DNA of 64,000 nucleotides from Gnetum montanum (GCA_015680685.1 MNCI01004531.1:316843-380842); one strand, 5' to 3'; positions 46,410-58,615 are shown, counted from the stretch's first letter. A program made the numbers and translations. Notes: a model not told the origin generated them from the sequence alone.

Positions 46410-49265
46410 TCAGACCATCCCTGGTGGTGGTGATTCCGATGGACCTTCACTAGCCTCTGGTCCATGTGGTGGTGGTGGCATGAATGATGACTTCCCCCCA
46501 GTGGCTGCAACTTCTGGAGGCAATTGAAAAGCCTCCAAGAGGGCCCTCATCTTTTCTTCCTTACTTCTGGGATTGTTCACTATTCAGGCAGCTTCACCAA
46601 TGTGTGCTAGGACAAGAACCTCCTAAGGGCATGGAAGCACAGGGAAGAGCTCTTTCAAATTGATGAACCAGGTTGCGAACTATTTTCATTCAATGTCGAA
46701 TGCTCTAATTGATGTCTGTAGCTACTGGTAGTCATTCATTCGATGGGCCAAGTTCTCCACGACTACACATTGTGCTTCAAAACTGATGCAAAGAACCTCA
46801 AGTTCTGCATTTGTTGTTTCCAATTTCTGCTTTGTCACTTTGTGTGCTTGGAACTCACCCTCATATAAAGAATATGAGGCAACCACTTGTTTCTCTAGGT
46901 TAGACTGCAGCCTTCTAACCATTAGCATAGCCAGGATTGCGTAGCGAAGGTTGGCAAGCTTCATATACTCTGTCATTTCCTCAATCTACAATTCCTTGAG
47001 GTAGATTTCAACTTGATTGTAGGCATTCATCCCATCAAACATAAGTTGTCATACCTCGCCTCCTTCTAGGAGCTACTAGAGTGTTTGATTTATCTTAGCC
47101 TTTGCAATTTGAATTTGTTTCTCATTCACTTATTTTTGCAATCCCACTTGGTCCCTATAGTGATTCTTGACTTTTTCAAATTTTAGGATCCCATTCTTCC
47201 AAGTAGCGATTTTGATGGTAGATTTTTGTTGCAAAGTTTGAACCTCCTCCATGGACATATTTCAGTTCTTAATGGTCAACCTTCTCACATCAACATTCAC
47301 CCTGGCTAGCTCTTCTTCTTGTTGGTAAATAAAATTATTCATGTGCTCATTTTCAACACCAACATTATGCAGGCGATGGGCCTCCATAGTCAACTTGACG
47401 TTCTTCTGGTGAACCTCTGTCACGTCCTTGTTTAAATGATATGCATGAGCATCTGCCAATGACTTATCAAAGATCGTTGACTCTTGCTCATCCTCAACTA
47501 TCTGTAGTTTGATCTAAAGTTGTTGAAAAGCTTCATCACGGGTGAGCTCACGGTTGAGGAGAGCTGGATTGGCAAGTTGGGCTCTTAATTGAGCAACTTC
47601 TATTGCCAAGTGTTGACAGTTAGCTTGAGTAACTTCAAGTTGCCCTTCCAAGATAAGGCTTTTATCCCTTGTTGATAGTAGCTTCGACTGGGTTGCAGTG
47701 ATGTTTTCCGAAAGGTCAAAAACATCAAGAAGTGGTTGCCCAATTCCCACTAGTCAATCCAACAGTTCTTCATCTTGGGCTACATCAATCTTACTACGTG
47801 AAGTTCCAGTAGATTCCTGTACATCTTGAAGCCCATGTACATTTGGTACAAGTGCCACTGGTGCATTTAGAGCCATAGTAATCATATTAGCAACCACTTC
47901 GGCCACAATTTCCTATCCTTGGTGTTGCATCACCAAGACTGTCACCCCCTTGCCATCCTCCAAGCATACCAAGAAGGTAGCGGTATTTCCTGAAATTTCA
48001 AGGAATAGCTGTTGAGTTGATACCATTACTTCTGGAATGCTAAGATTTATTCTTGCTGGCACTTGCGTTTGGACGGCAAAGAACATCGACCTTGCTCTTT
48101 CTAGCAAACTAACTGATCGAGCCACTTGCTCCAGGTGGCTCATCATAGGACGATAGATCGAAGGATCTTCCCCTCCACCAATCCTACCAAATTGCTCTTG
48201 CTAGCATAAGAGTGATTGTCGAATTTCATGTATGTGTTCCACGATAGTTTACGAACCTAACCTTGTTGTTTGTGCAGGTGGTAGAGGTGGTTGCTACTCT
48301 TCCTCAGTGTGTGTAGTGGCTAGAGTTTTCTCCTTCATCATCTCCCTCCATGAGGCAATCAAGGCATGTTGGAGTGTATCATTAGCATATCGTGCTATCC
48401 CTGCTCATTTTCATAACTTTCTGATGAGGCAAGGAAATGGGAGAGCTCATCTTCCACTTTCTCTTTCAGTGAACCTCTTTTTAATTTCCAAGAATAACAA
48501 TTATGGAAGACTCATTGGAAATTTCCCACTTAGGGTAGCACACGTACGAGCTGAGAAGGCCATGATTTTGCTGGGTCTCATCGTTGGGTTTAGGTAGTAA
48601 GATGCGATCTTTGAATACACCCTCTCCATGATGGTTAGAGAGCCGAACTCCTTGTGGTCTACCCCATAACACTGCCTGATCCACTCCCCTTTTACCTCAG
48701 GGTCTGCTTGTTTTGGGATCTCTGCCACATCTACTCCAGTCTCTGGAAACCTCAAAGCTTGTGCTATTACCTCTGCAGAGTAAGAGACATAGATGTCTTT
48801 GATCCTTACCCTAGACTTCGGTTGTTGATTTGTCCAGAAGAAATAGGTTTCTCCTAGGTACCATTCACCACTGGTTGTGAGGATTGGCCACATAGGAGAA
48901 TTTTACAATTGAAGTCTTACATCTTCTAGTGCATTCTCAAGGAATGGTCCAAAGTTTAGCTCTTGTAGGACCATCTGTTGCACTTCTCACAGCTTAATAG
49001 CATCAAGACAGGCTTGGGTCAAGGTGACCCCAAGCCATGGTACTATCCTTGGAGTTTCATCCCCTTGTGATTTCCTGATGGGAATCTCCTCTTTGGGAAT
49101 TTGGTGGACAGATTCCACATTAGGTTCTTCGTGTAGGGGGCTAGTTGCATGAGAGCCCTCTGCATGCTCTGGTTGCTACATGCCTCGTCCCCTTCCTGTT
49201 CATGGACGTTTGTCCCTTAATTGTGATGGTCCTTCATCCCTTGGATGCCTTGGTTTTGGTGCCAT
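46410..49265 (-). pseudogene. Element 3 extra ORF3: transposon-domain-like N-half plus long coiled coil, broken
   Basis: About 951 codons after integrase, starting at ATG 49,265 (MAPKPRHPRDEGPSQLRDKR). The N-half (48,893-48,501, open 130 codons) has YLGETYFFWTNQQPKSRVRI, VSYSAEVIAQALRFPETGV and SKIASYYLNPTMRPSKIMAF. It resembles the 'putative plant transposon protein' domain of Athila/Tat-type ORFs (vrG..v.fs...I...l.lP ... P..h.s.v...Ra). After a frame change come VARSVSLLERARSMF and heptad-rich stretches: 47,750-47,514 (LILEGQLEVTQANCQHLAIE), 47,459-47,262 and 46,976-46,722. The tail is Pro-rich (FMPPPPHGPEASEGPSESPP) before TGA. Role unknown; stops and at least one frameshift. Confidence 0.6.
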
Positions 49266-49560
49266 CTACGATCAAACATAACCACCCATTAGATTATGCA
49301 TAAGTAGCTCAAGATGTTCCTTATACACCTTCTTAGTCTANACGCAATAGAACGTAGGTGCTTGGGAAGAAGTTAGGTAGGAAAAATGGCAAAATCTCCC
49401 CCCAATTTGTTTGCAAAATGATGAAAATAAAAAGTGCAACATGCATATATATAGGGGTTGGGTGTTGCGTTGACAGGGCCGTGTATACGCAGGGGGCTGC
49501 ATATATAGGGCCCTGTATATGAAGGGCCTCACACCTATTGACCAACGTTGACCAACCCAG
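49266..49560 (-). promoter_or_regulatory. Possible internal promoter and leader of ORF3
   Basis: On the - strand, 49,555-49,455 repeats the style of the element's own U3 (GTATATGCGGC, GCATATATAGGG, GTATACAC words). It is followed by CTATATATATG at 49,445-49,454, about 185 nt before the ORF3 ATG. An N lies at 49,341. This looks like a second TATA promoter driving ORF3; inferred only. Confidence 0.4.
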
Positions 49561-51100
49561 AAAAAGCCCGAACAAATGAATTTAAAACACCAAATTGGGG
49601 CGGTTGAAGAGCAGAAGAGACCGAGAATGCGATCGGGGACACAAGGAAGGTAAATCAGGCTAGAAGAAGAGACAAATGTAGAAGAATGTGGGAGAAAAGA
49701 ACTCTGTGGGGATGAAATTGAGTGATGGAACATGAATACAGTCAACCATGAAATAAAAAAGGATGGGAGGCTTAACAAACAAGACCAAGAATATGCAAGT
49801 GGATCCTACCCATAGCAAGTGATAGCCTTAATAGCCCTTGCATATCCTTAACACCAGAGTTAGTGGGCTCCGGGATTAAGAAATGGTGATTGCAAGTTAA
49901 GACGCCCATCTAAGTGAACTTGCCAAGGCATGAGAAGTCCATGGAAACCATGACAAACTCTCAAAACATAATACAGCAGTGAGGTGAGTTACGGAGAGAA
50001 ATGAGTGAAGAGAGAGACAAAAAAATGAGAATTCTGATCATTGGTCACATCAAACCCCATGTGCAGTTGTGGTTAAGTGATCCAGTAGGACCTTTCCTAA
50101 GTTCAAACCAAAAACCATCCACATACAGTGACATCGTAGCAACAGGCGAAGCCCCAGCCATCCCTAAGTGGATAGGAATGCACCCACAGAGAACCACCAC
50201 TTCAATAGATGTGAGAAAAAGGAAGTGGAATGGGACTAAGTTAGAGGGGATGAAGGGAGTCCCATAACCAGTACTTGTGCCCTGTGAGAGGCAATCTAAG
50301 GGGTGTGCTTTGAATTCCCACATAGTGATGATTTTATTTTTCATTTTCTTGTTATTTCATGAGAACTACACCATGCAAAGACCCATGCTTGTTTGCATGC
50401 ATTTGACTAAGGGATGTGCTTTAAATCCTCATGTTTTTTTTTTGTTTTTTTGTTTTTGAATTTTTGCGATAAGGACCATACCATGTAAGGTCAAATTGCC
50501 CAGGAGCTTCCTTATAGATAAGAATGTGAAGTGGTAGGGAATCTGTAAAAACACACTGGTGACTTGGGGGACAAAAGAGGACGTCAAGTCACACCCAATT
50601 CAAACCGTTGGGTCATCCTCGAGTTTGGGAACTACACAAGTTACACATTAAGTAAAATATTTTTAAGTGAAGGGGTTGCATGTTTCCAATGGAAGAAAAA
50701 CCATGGAGTGGGTGAATGGGTGGATGACATGGACTCACTACCAATTTTATGAGATGAAAATAGATGTAAAGCCCAAGGACAACAATACGAGGCTAGGAGC
50801 AAGATAAACTAGGTGGACTGTTGCACATGATCCATTGCAACGAAAACCATCCATGCCAGACACTTGATGATAATAAGACAACTTATTAGCAAACAATTAA
50901 AAATTAAGCACACACATACTTATAAATAAACAACAACAAAGAAATGGAAAAATAATTAAAAAAGGGAAAAAATTAACAAGAATTAGCAAACGTATGAACG
51001 ATGTTGAAAAACAAAAAAGTGTAAAATAAAAAAAATTCCAAAAATAGTGAGTGGCGTAGTGGAATGGGTTAGCATGGAGGACGGTCTCCCCCATGACTGG
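49561..51100 (-). other. Element 3 non-coding spacer between integrase and ORF3
   Basis: Shares landmarks with the non-coding regions of elements 1 and 2 (GGGGTGTGCTTTGAATTC, GTGGATCCTACCC, AACAAAAAAGTGTAAAA tract near 51,005). Frames here are not conserved as protein. Confidence 0.55.
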
Positions 51101-51109
51101 GTGGAAAGG

Positions 51110-52410
51110 AGGAGACATGAAACATGGAACGAGGTTATCCCGGTGATGATGAGGTGGTAGCAGTAGTTCGATGGAGTTCACAGAAAGGTTTGAGCTGTTG
51201 GCGATTGACCAACTGCATTCTGGTGGGGTCCTTAGCTTTGTGGATAAGCAAGGCCCCAGATGGGAAGGTTTTGAAGACAATGTAAGGTCCCTCCCACAAT
51301 GTTTGAAACTTAGTCAGTTATGGTACATGTGAGGGGTTCCAATATAACACCTTGTCTCCACATCTGAATGTGACCTTCCGAATCCTAAGATCATGTCATT
51401 TTTTATTGTAGGCCTTATGGATCTCATTTGAAGTCATTCACATTGTGCTAGTGGTAGGTCAAGGCCTAAGTCACTGGCTGTGGACAATGTCTAGAGTTTT
51501 GCTTGGATTGGAAGTTTTGGTAGCTTACCATACACTAACTCATAGGGAGAGTACCCTGTAGGAAGTTTCCAAGTGGATCGATAGGCCCAAAGGGCATCAT
51601 TAAGTTTGGTGCTCCAATCCCTCCTATATTTGCTAATGGTTCGAGTGAGGATCTTAGTGATCTCCCTATTGGTGACTTCAGCCTACACATTGGTTTAGAG
51701 GTGATAGGGTATTGCAAATTTATAGATGACCCCCAAGTGTTGCATGAGTTTTTGAAAAGTGACACATGAAATGAGTGCCATTATCTAAGATGAGTGCACG
51801 TGGCACTCCAAACCTATTGATGATTTGTTGTTAGACAAATTGTGTAGTGGTATTTGAAGAATAGTCGATGAAGGCTGTCACCTTTGCCCACTTTGTGCAG
51901 TAGTCCATAACTATGATAATATATGCCTTTTCATTTGACAGGGGTGTGATGGGCCCCATGAAGGTGATGCCCCAAATGTCGAAGGGCTCTAGTGGTTGGA
52001 TCCACTATTGAGGTCCCTCCAACCATGTAGTCATCCCACCATCTCTCTGGCATCATTTGTAGGAGCAGGCAAACCATTCTGTGCCCCTGAAAAGTGTGGG
52101 CCAGTAATACCCTGCAAGAAGGATCTTAATGGCTATGTGGCATCCAGCATAGTGACCCCCACAAGGACCCTCATGAGCATCTTGGATGACATGCAATGTA
52201 TCATCATCAGGGACACACCATCAAACCAGGTCATCTGCGCACACCTTGTAAAGATGGCCACTGATTTCCATGAAGTGCTTGTCCTTAAGTAGAAACTGTT
52301 GTTTCTGTTGATGGTCCCACTCCTTTGGCAACTCCTGAGTTGTCAAGTAGGTGAGAATGTGTTTGAACCAGGGGGATTCCTTCGGCACTTGCAGATCGAC
52401 TACACCCACG
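51110..52410 (-). pseudogene. pol: Element 3 integrase, broken
   Basis: Inserts the DNA copy into the chromosome. On the - strand: VCADDLV..CVPDDD then HEGPCGGHYAGCHIAIKILL, AGYYWPTLF and CQR (HHCC zinc region). The core opens with IWGITFMGPITPL, where the family has WGIDFMGP, so the first catalytic Asp is Thr here. ALILDNGTHFMCHF keeps the second Asp. [16 protein letters not shown] sequence follows, then LRIRKVTFRCGDKVLYWN, GPYIVFKTFPSGALLIHKAK and NRQQLKPF, the C-terminal DNA-binding part. The third catalytic residue falls in a frame-broken stretch. Open frames 52,221-52,409 and 50,897-51,280 cover its ends. Confidence 0.82.
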
Positions 52411-52499
52411 AAGAGAAGTTCATCTAGAAATTAGTCAGAGAGGGGATCCTCCTCTTCTGTGTCATCCCATTGCAACTGAGACAAGTGGTCAGCAACCAC

Positions 52500-52895
52500 A
52501 TTCTTGGTCCCCTTTCGGTCTACCATGGTGAGGTCAAATTCCTAAATAATCACCAGCCACCAAATGATGCAGGTACTTACCGTTGGTTTGTTCATTAGGA
52601 ACCGGATAGCACTATGGTTAGTATGCATGAACACCTTGTATTCGAGCACATATTGTCAGAATTTTTCCAAGGTGAACACCACTGCCATCAACTCCTTTTT
52701 GGTGGTGGTGTAGTTAAGTTGAGCACCCACAATGCTACGACTTACACACTGGATATAGTATGGACGTTTTTCATCATCACACTGTGTAAGCATGGCTTCA
52801 AAGGCATAATTTGATGCATCTGTCATAATGTGGAAGGGCTTAGACTCATCAAGTGCCCATAGAACTAGAGTCTCTATGAGTTTCTGTTTAAGCAA
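52500..52895 (-). pseudogene. pol: Element 3 RNase H, broken
   Basis: Ty3/gypsy RNase H: FHIMTDASNYAFEAMLTQ (first catalytic Asp in TDAS), VSRSIVGAQLNYTTTKKELM then AVVFTLEKF (catalytic Glu in KEL), VFMHTNHSAIRFLMNKP (the usual TDH is TNH here, so that Asp is lost) and GTKNVVADHLSQL, whose ADHLS is the typical end. Continuous with RT upstream. A stop follows EKF. Confidence 0.85.
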
Positions 52896-52899
52896 TTAG

Positions 52900-54044
52900 A
52901 ATGCAGATTCACATTCTTTGGTCTAGATGAATGGAGCATCTTTCTTTGTGAGTTCTACCAATGGCTTGGCGATCTTCAAGAAATTTTCAATGAAGTGCCA
53001 GTAGTAACCAATGTGGCTAAGGAATGACCGAACATCTTTTACAATGCTTGGTTGTCAAGTGATTCCTTGGATGATCTTGATCTTTTCAGGATCCATGCTA
53101 ATCCCTGTTTGTGAGATATGATGCCCCAGCACAATTCCTTCCTATACCATTAAGTGGCTTTTCTGCCAATTGATTTGTAGATTACTATCTACACACCTTT
53201 TCAGAACTTGCTCAAGGTAGTCCAAGGCTTGCTTAAATGTGGCCCCATAGGTAGAGAAGTCATCCATGAAGACTTCTACCCCATTGCCAATTTGCTATTG
53301 GAAGATGCTGAGGACAAGGCATTGGAACATGGCAAGCACATTACACAGGCCAAAAGGAATCTTCTTGTATCCAAAAGTCCTCCATTGACTTGTGAAAGTT
53401 GTTTTGGCTTGGTCCTCTAGTACAATTTGGATTTGGTTATAGCCACTATAACCATCCAAAAAGTTGTAATAACGGTGCCTTGCAATGGTCTCCAATACCT
53501 GGTCCACAAATGAAAGTGGGAAGTGATCCTTAAAGGTAGCCATGTTGAGCAATCAAAAATCTATAGAGACCCTCCATTTGCCATCCTTCTTTGACATAAT
53601 AATGAGTGAGCTGACCCATTCGCTATTGGTGATGGAATAGATGAACCTCGCCTTTAGCAATTACTCGATTTCATCTTTGACAACCTGCTACAACTTGGGG
53701 TTCAATCGCCTTTGTGGTTGTCTTCATGGATTCATGGACGGGTTGATATAAATCCAATGTTGGCAAACCCTAGGATCAACTCCGGTTAACTTAGGATATG
53801 ACCATGCAAACGCAGTATCCCATTTGTTCACCACCTTCAGTAACTTTTTATTTTGTTTAGGAGCAAGGGTGGCATTGATAATTACCGACTTTCCATTTTG
53901 CAAAAATGCATATTCTAAGTGGGCTGATAAGGACTTGAGCTCTAGGAGCTCTTGTTTAAAGCTTTCAAGGATTTGCAAATTTCCCCAATCATCATCGTCA
54001 TCAACAGTGGATACTTGTTGATGAACCTCTTCCATTCCATCCAT
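52900..54044 (-). pseudogene. pol: Element 3 reverse transcriptase with upstream linker, broken
   Basis: Copies the element RNA into DNA. The linker 54,044-53,724 has APKQNKKLLKVVNKWDTAFA and WSYPKLTGVDPRVCQH. RT blocks follow: RRLNPKL, ITNSEWVSSLIIMSKKDGKW, LLNMATFKDHFPLSFVDQVL, RHRYYNFLDGYSGYNQIQI (first catalytic Asp), FTSQWRTFGYKKIPFGLCN, and VFMDDFSTYG at about 53,250-53,275 (the YxDD box, here FMDD, both Asp present), then LGHHISQTGISMDPEKIKII. Scattered stops break it. The order and the pre-RT linker match the Tat/Athila group. Confidence 0.9.
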
Positions 54045-54229
54045 GCTTTCTATGTAGGCTCATATAAGCCCCTTAGATGGTTCCATGCATAATGTGCTAC
54101 TACCAGGATTAGCTGTCATCCACTGGGTGCCCTCTTACTTGGTGGCTACTGTGTACAGGCATTATTGAACTGGTGATTCTTCGGTACACTAACTACATGC
54201 TTGAATGGATGTCCACTTAGCAGACCATA

Positions 54230-54700
54230 ATTACTACATACATTTGTACCTAGAGTCACTATAAGCGATGCATGGAATGCACTTCTTATTGATCTTTCTG
54301 AAAGGATTTTCCTTTGAGATTTCAAGGGAAAGATGTCAAAGTCCTAGTCTTGCATCCATCGTGCTCAGCCAGGCTCTTCCCATTATGATAAGAAAGTTTC
54401 CCTTACAATTCTCCACACAGATGACAAGGAAATCAACAGGATAAGACCACCCACAAACGGTGGTCACAATGTCCTCCACCAATCCCAAGGGGACGATGAT
54501 GGATTGGTCTGCTAGCTCAAGTCGAATGTTGTTCTTTTTTAATGGGGGTAGGTTCTAATTCTTGTACATGTCATGTGAAATCAAATTGACACCTAACCCT
54601 GAAACTAGAAGAGCTTTACATGGCTCATTCCCTACCACCTAAAGATAGATGAGGGGGCTTTCTAGATTAGTCAATTTCTAGGGAAGATGCTCTACCTTTA
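54230..54700 (-). pseudogene. pol: Element 3 aspartic protease, active site lost
   Basis: Reads KALLVSGLGVNLIS where elements 1, 2 and 4 have LLDSG, so the catalytic Asp is Val. The rest is recognisable: ELADQSIIVPLGLVEDI, CGWSYPVDFLVI, FLIIMGRAWLSTMDARLG, LEISKENPFRKI and CIPCIAYSDS. It lies between the Gag tail and the RT linker. Confidence 0.82.
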
Positions 54701-54846
54701 TCTAGTTGCTTATGACATGTGTGAGCATAACCGTTTGTACATTGGAGGATGTTTAGTTTGAAGGCTACTCAAGCGGTGGAACAGTGAAGGCGGTTTAAAG
54801 TTGAGAGGCACTAGCCACAGGTGGGTATGAGTGTGTTCCTACATTA

Positions 54847-57244
54847 TTAGGCCAAAAGAAGGGATGTTTTCGTGGCTTGGCTTTTGGTCCACCCGACTAA
54901 GGAGCCAGTTGTAGGCTGACAACCCTCCTTGCGTTGCGCTACTGTAGTTGTGATAGAATTTCCCCTGCATAGGTGGAGTAGGTCGTAGTTGAGTGGAATG
55001 TTGTGGAGAAGGAACGATAGGAGAAGGTGATGGAGGATAGTAAAGATATGGGCTTTCCCCCCTAGGTGATTGAGATTGTGGTCGAAAATACTCCAGGGGG
55101 TGGTAGTAACTTTGAAATGTTGCGTGACTGGAAGAGTCTTGTGGAGAGACTGGTTGCTAAACGTAGTACACATAGGGATCTGGCTATCGGTAAGGGTACT
55201 GCTGCCTTCGAGGTGGCATTCCCCATGCTTGTGGGTGCTACCACTACTAAAAGTATTCATAAGGTTGTGGTGGCGCTCTACTTGGATAATATCCTTGTTG
55301 CTGCTGATGGAACTACCTTGGGTTGCCTTGTGGATAAGGCAACCTTCAGGGTGTTTGCAGCTTCGCCAAGCGAGGATTCAACGTGTACACCCCACACTCT
55401 TAGAGATGTGACACCATGGGACAACACCCCTTAGGATGTTCATATTGGCATATGCCACATTCATCATCCTCCTCCGTGTCAGATTTTGCAACATGTTCTA
55501 CTACAACAACTTTGTCCTTATCCTTATGTTGGGCATGTTCAGCTTCCTTCTTCCTACATCGATCATGATTATTACCTTGTTCTCTAAACTCTTCTACAGT
55601 TTTTAGCACACTCTGGAATTTTTCATCCAAATAGTCCCACATCTTATCAACCTTTGTCTATATTTCAAATGCAAACTTTTGTAAGGGCAAGGTTTTTCGG
55701 TTCACTACTACTTCCAGTGGTGATTCCTCCTCCTCTTCACAGAATTGGACCTCTCTCTTTCTGATGGAGGAATCCTAATTAAATTCCTCTACACTCTTCT
55801 TCTTTCTAAGTTTCCCCTCTTCTTTGGCCACTTGCTCAATGAGGTGGTGTATTTGATGGGCCCTTAGTTCTGATAATCATCCCTAGGCGTACATGCCAAG
55901 GGACTTTCAAGTTTCAAAGCGGAGCCCATCTATGATATGGTGAAGCTATGCCCACTGAGAGTAGCCATCACTAGGGCACCGATGTAATAATGAATAGTAC
56001 CTGCTCATGACTGCATCCAAGGGCTCATGATTTTCTTGCTTCCAGCCTTGGATTTGATGTCTCAGATTCACCACCATGGAGTAGGTTTGATACTTGTCAT
56101 TGAAAATCTCAAGCATCGTACTCCATCTTCTGATTGATTCTGGTTCCAAAGACCGGTACAAGCTCTCTGGTTCCTTGATGAGTGTGCAAGGGAACAACTT
56201 AAGCTTTTGCCAATCATTGTCAATGTTCTACAGGGTGTAAGCATCATGGAACGCCTACAGGTGAGTTTGTGGATCACAATTGCATCCCCCTTCAAATTTG
56301 GGGATGTTGTTCATGTTAATGCGTTTGATCCAGCTATCCTTTACGTGCCTACTAGGTATCTGAACTGCCTTGCTGATATGGAGCATGCTCCAAGTAGCCA
56401 ACAATGGCTCATCCGACTCATAGTCCTGCTAAGCACCACGATGTCTATGATGATTTCAGCTACCAGTCCTTTCATGATGGTAAGCCTTGTGTGATTGGTC
56501 ACACATTTTCCCATGCTGGTCCCTTCGATCCTTACAACCACCACCTCCTCGCTCCTTTCTACCACGGCTATGATCAGAGTCTGAACTAGGTGATGATACA
56601 GGGGAACGAGAGGATGGAGAAGAAGGAGAGGAGTCACCATTGCTCTCATGTCGATCTCCCCCTCTGCTCTCATGATGACCTCAATCATCCTGCCCATCCT
56701 TGCTTGAGCCATGACTTCTCCTACATGATCCTCCATCCCCTTGGGGATCTCAGTCACTTGGAGGCTTGTTCTAGATGATGGACTAAATGAGCTGCTACCC
56801 CAAATGAAGTTCAGCCAAATCGAAATCATGAAAGATAGGTTTCCCATCGTCCTCTAGCCCATGCAAGAATAAGGGGTTACTGAACTACTTCCCCTGCATG
56901 TGTTCGTATCATTCTACCTACTGCTGATCTTGTGCTTGTTGGACCTCAATGGGACGATAGTCTCAGTAGTCATGGTCCTCCATGACCTACTCCACACCGT
57001 GGTCCTAGATGCCTAGTCTAGTAAGATTGTGGAACAGCATTCTAGGAGCCGATCGATCAAGTGGTAGTATGATGTTGCTTTCCATGTCCCGCCATCACAA
57101 ATGCTCATCCTAATGTAGGATGAATGTGAAGTCAAGGACATATTCATCATGATGCTTGTATACCACCCGACATTCTTGTGGCACTGGTGGGTTGGATACA
57201 TCTTGCTTGTGAGAAAAAGATATGTTGGATGTTAGATGATCCAT
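54847..57244 (-). pseudogene. gag: Element 3 Gag, broken
   Basis: Start chosen at 57,244 (MDHLTSNISFSHKQDVSNPP) by position and by the following HHDEYVLDFTFILH block shared with the other copies; then NIILPLDRSAPRMLF. A variable Arg/His/Ser-rich region follows, then capsid core: IPKFEGGCNCDPQTHLQAFH and LEPESIRRWSTMLEIFNDKY (56,197-55,946). A charged helix (WDYLDEKFQSVLKTVEEFRE) precedes the knuckle CGICQYEHPKGCCP near 55,405-55,450. A Pro/Gln-rich tail with QPTTGSLV-like sequence runs to ~54,850. Stops and frameshifts throughout. + strand frames over 100 codons here (55,066-55,434) are antisense shadows. Confidence 0.85.
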
Positions 57245-57367
57245 TTACTCAATGTACCTTACTTTTTACTTTAATTTGCCTAGCATGCGTAAATGTTACT
57301 ATCCTAGGTCCATTCCAATGATGTGAATGATAATTTTTCTAAGGTTAGATGGTGCATGTAAGACTAA

Positions 57368-57389
57368 CAGTCCCCGACAATAGTGCCAA
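57368..57389 (-). promoter_or_regulatory. Element 3 primer-binding site (tRNA-Asp)
   Basis: The - strand reads TTGGCACTATTGTCGGGGAC next to the 5' LTR; it matches the plant tRNA-Asp complement apart from transitions. Confidence 0.82.
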
Positions 57390-58307
57390 TGATGAGCAGC
57401 TAGGTACCCCTATGCCCAACCATGCAAATCATAGGTGTTCACACGTGAATCAATCGAATTCTGTAAACTGTAAGCACTCTACATACACCAAACCTTAACT
57501 AGTAAGACCCTTTGTTAGAACAGTCGTTGTCTTCCCAACCTCACTTGTGATGTTCTAGTGACGATGGTTAAGTGAGATTGAGATAACTAATTTTTATGGT
57601 TTTTTACTTTATCTTTTGGTGTCTAATTAAGGTATGGAAGGTAATGAATGAAATATTATATAACCTATAATTATCATAATCTATGTCCTAACTCATCCTA
57701 GCATAAGTATCCAATCCCACCTTCCATGCATGTCCCAAGCATCCCCTAACTACTACTGGGCTACTAGATGTTAAGTGTCACTGGGTTACCAAGTGTTGGG
57801 TTTACGTTCGAGATGGTTGTACTTATGGTATCTACAAACTATAAAGGAGCAATAGAAATTAAAGTAACAATAACATAAACTCAATGAATGATTAAAACAT
57901 ATAAATATTAAACTATAAATGCATAGAAATGGCTAAGTCCAATTGATGCAAGGAATGCTTGAAAAGCTCATCTTTATTGTCGTTCACACCAATGGGCTTA
58001 GGTACATCAACGCTCGAATAAAGATTTGAACACCTTTCTTACACCTACTGCAGGCACTTGGAACATATTCTAAATCTCATGAAAACAAATTTCAAGAGGT
58101 TCACTACAACTGACAAACAGGTAAAGAAGTGTGGTGGGAGCCCACTTATTTATAAGCTGAAATAGGTGCCGCATAAACGGGGCCATGTCGATGCATGGAA
58201 GGATGCGTCGATGGGGCTACATATATGGGGCTGTATATATGGGGCCATGTCGATGCAGCCGCGTATATGTGGCCTAGTAAATGTGTTGACCATTTGACAC
58301 TTCATCA
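57390..58307 (-). repeat. Element 3 5' LTR
   Basis: 918 bp. On the - strand: U3 58,307-58,155 with GCATATACG-, TATATGCGG- and CGATGCATCG-type dyads; TATAAATA at 58,147-58,154; TCTTTATT / AATAAAGA pair at 58,017-58,024 and 57,971-57,978. Confidence 0.95.
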
Positions 58308-58312
58308 GATAT

Positions 58313-58615
58313 ATATGGTTATGTTATGTTACTTTTCGATATGTTGTGCTTGTGGCATGTGTTACTTAAGCTAGTTGGACTTTGTACAAGTCTTTGCAAT
58401 GACACTTTTGATAGACATTGGTAGGTGGTGCTAGCATGATGGTGTGGACTGGTTGGTGATGAGGCATCCTAGAGGTAGTATAGATTAACCTCCACTATGA
58501 TGCATCGATAAGGCTTCTATCTCAAGCATCATCATGAGAGTGGAAGAGCGTAAGTGTGTTTGTCTCTATGGGTGGTATGTGGCATAAGTGTGTTCATCCC
58601 TATAGCTAGTACTCC
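58313..58615. other. Spacer between elements 3 and 4
   Basis: About 300 bp with no gene or known repeat; probably what remains of the older target DNA. Confidence 0.4.

Larger units (their letters stand above)
45243..58312 (-). mobile_element. Tat-like element 3, full length (13.06 kb) with TSD GATAT
   Basis: The LTRs 45,248-46,166 (919 bp) and 57,390-58,307 (918 bp) are flanked by GATAT at 45,243-45,247 and 58,308-58,312. On the - strand: LTR, tRNA-Asp primer site, gag, protease, RT, RNase H, integrase, non-coding spacer, ORF3, purine tract, LTR. This is the reference layout for elements 1, 2 and 4. Every coding block has stops or frameshifts. Confidence 0.95.

Noticed and set aside
49338-49778. 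146-codon - strand ORF before ORF3
   Set aside because: Low-complexity Ser/Phe-rich translation of U3-like and leader sequence; not conserved in other copies and it runs into an N.
55066-55434. 122-codon and 113-codon + strand frames
   Set aside because: They overlap in two frames and are antisense to the Gag tail and knuckle region of element 3, whose - strand translation matches Gag of three other copies.
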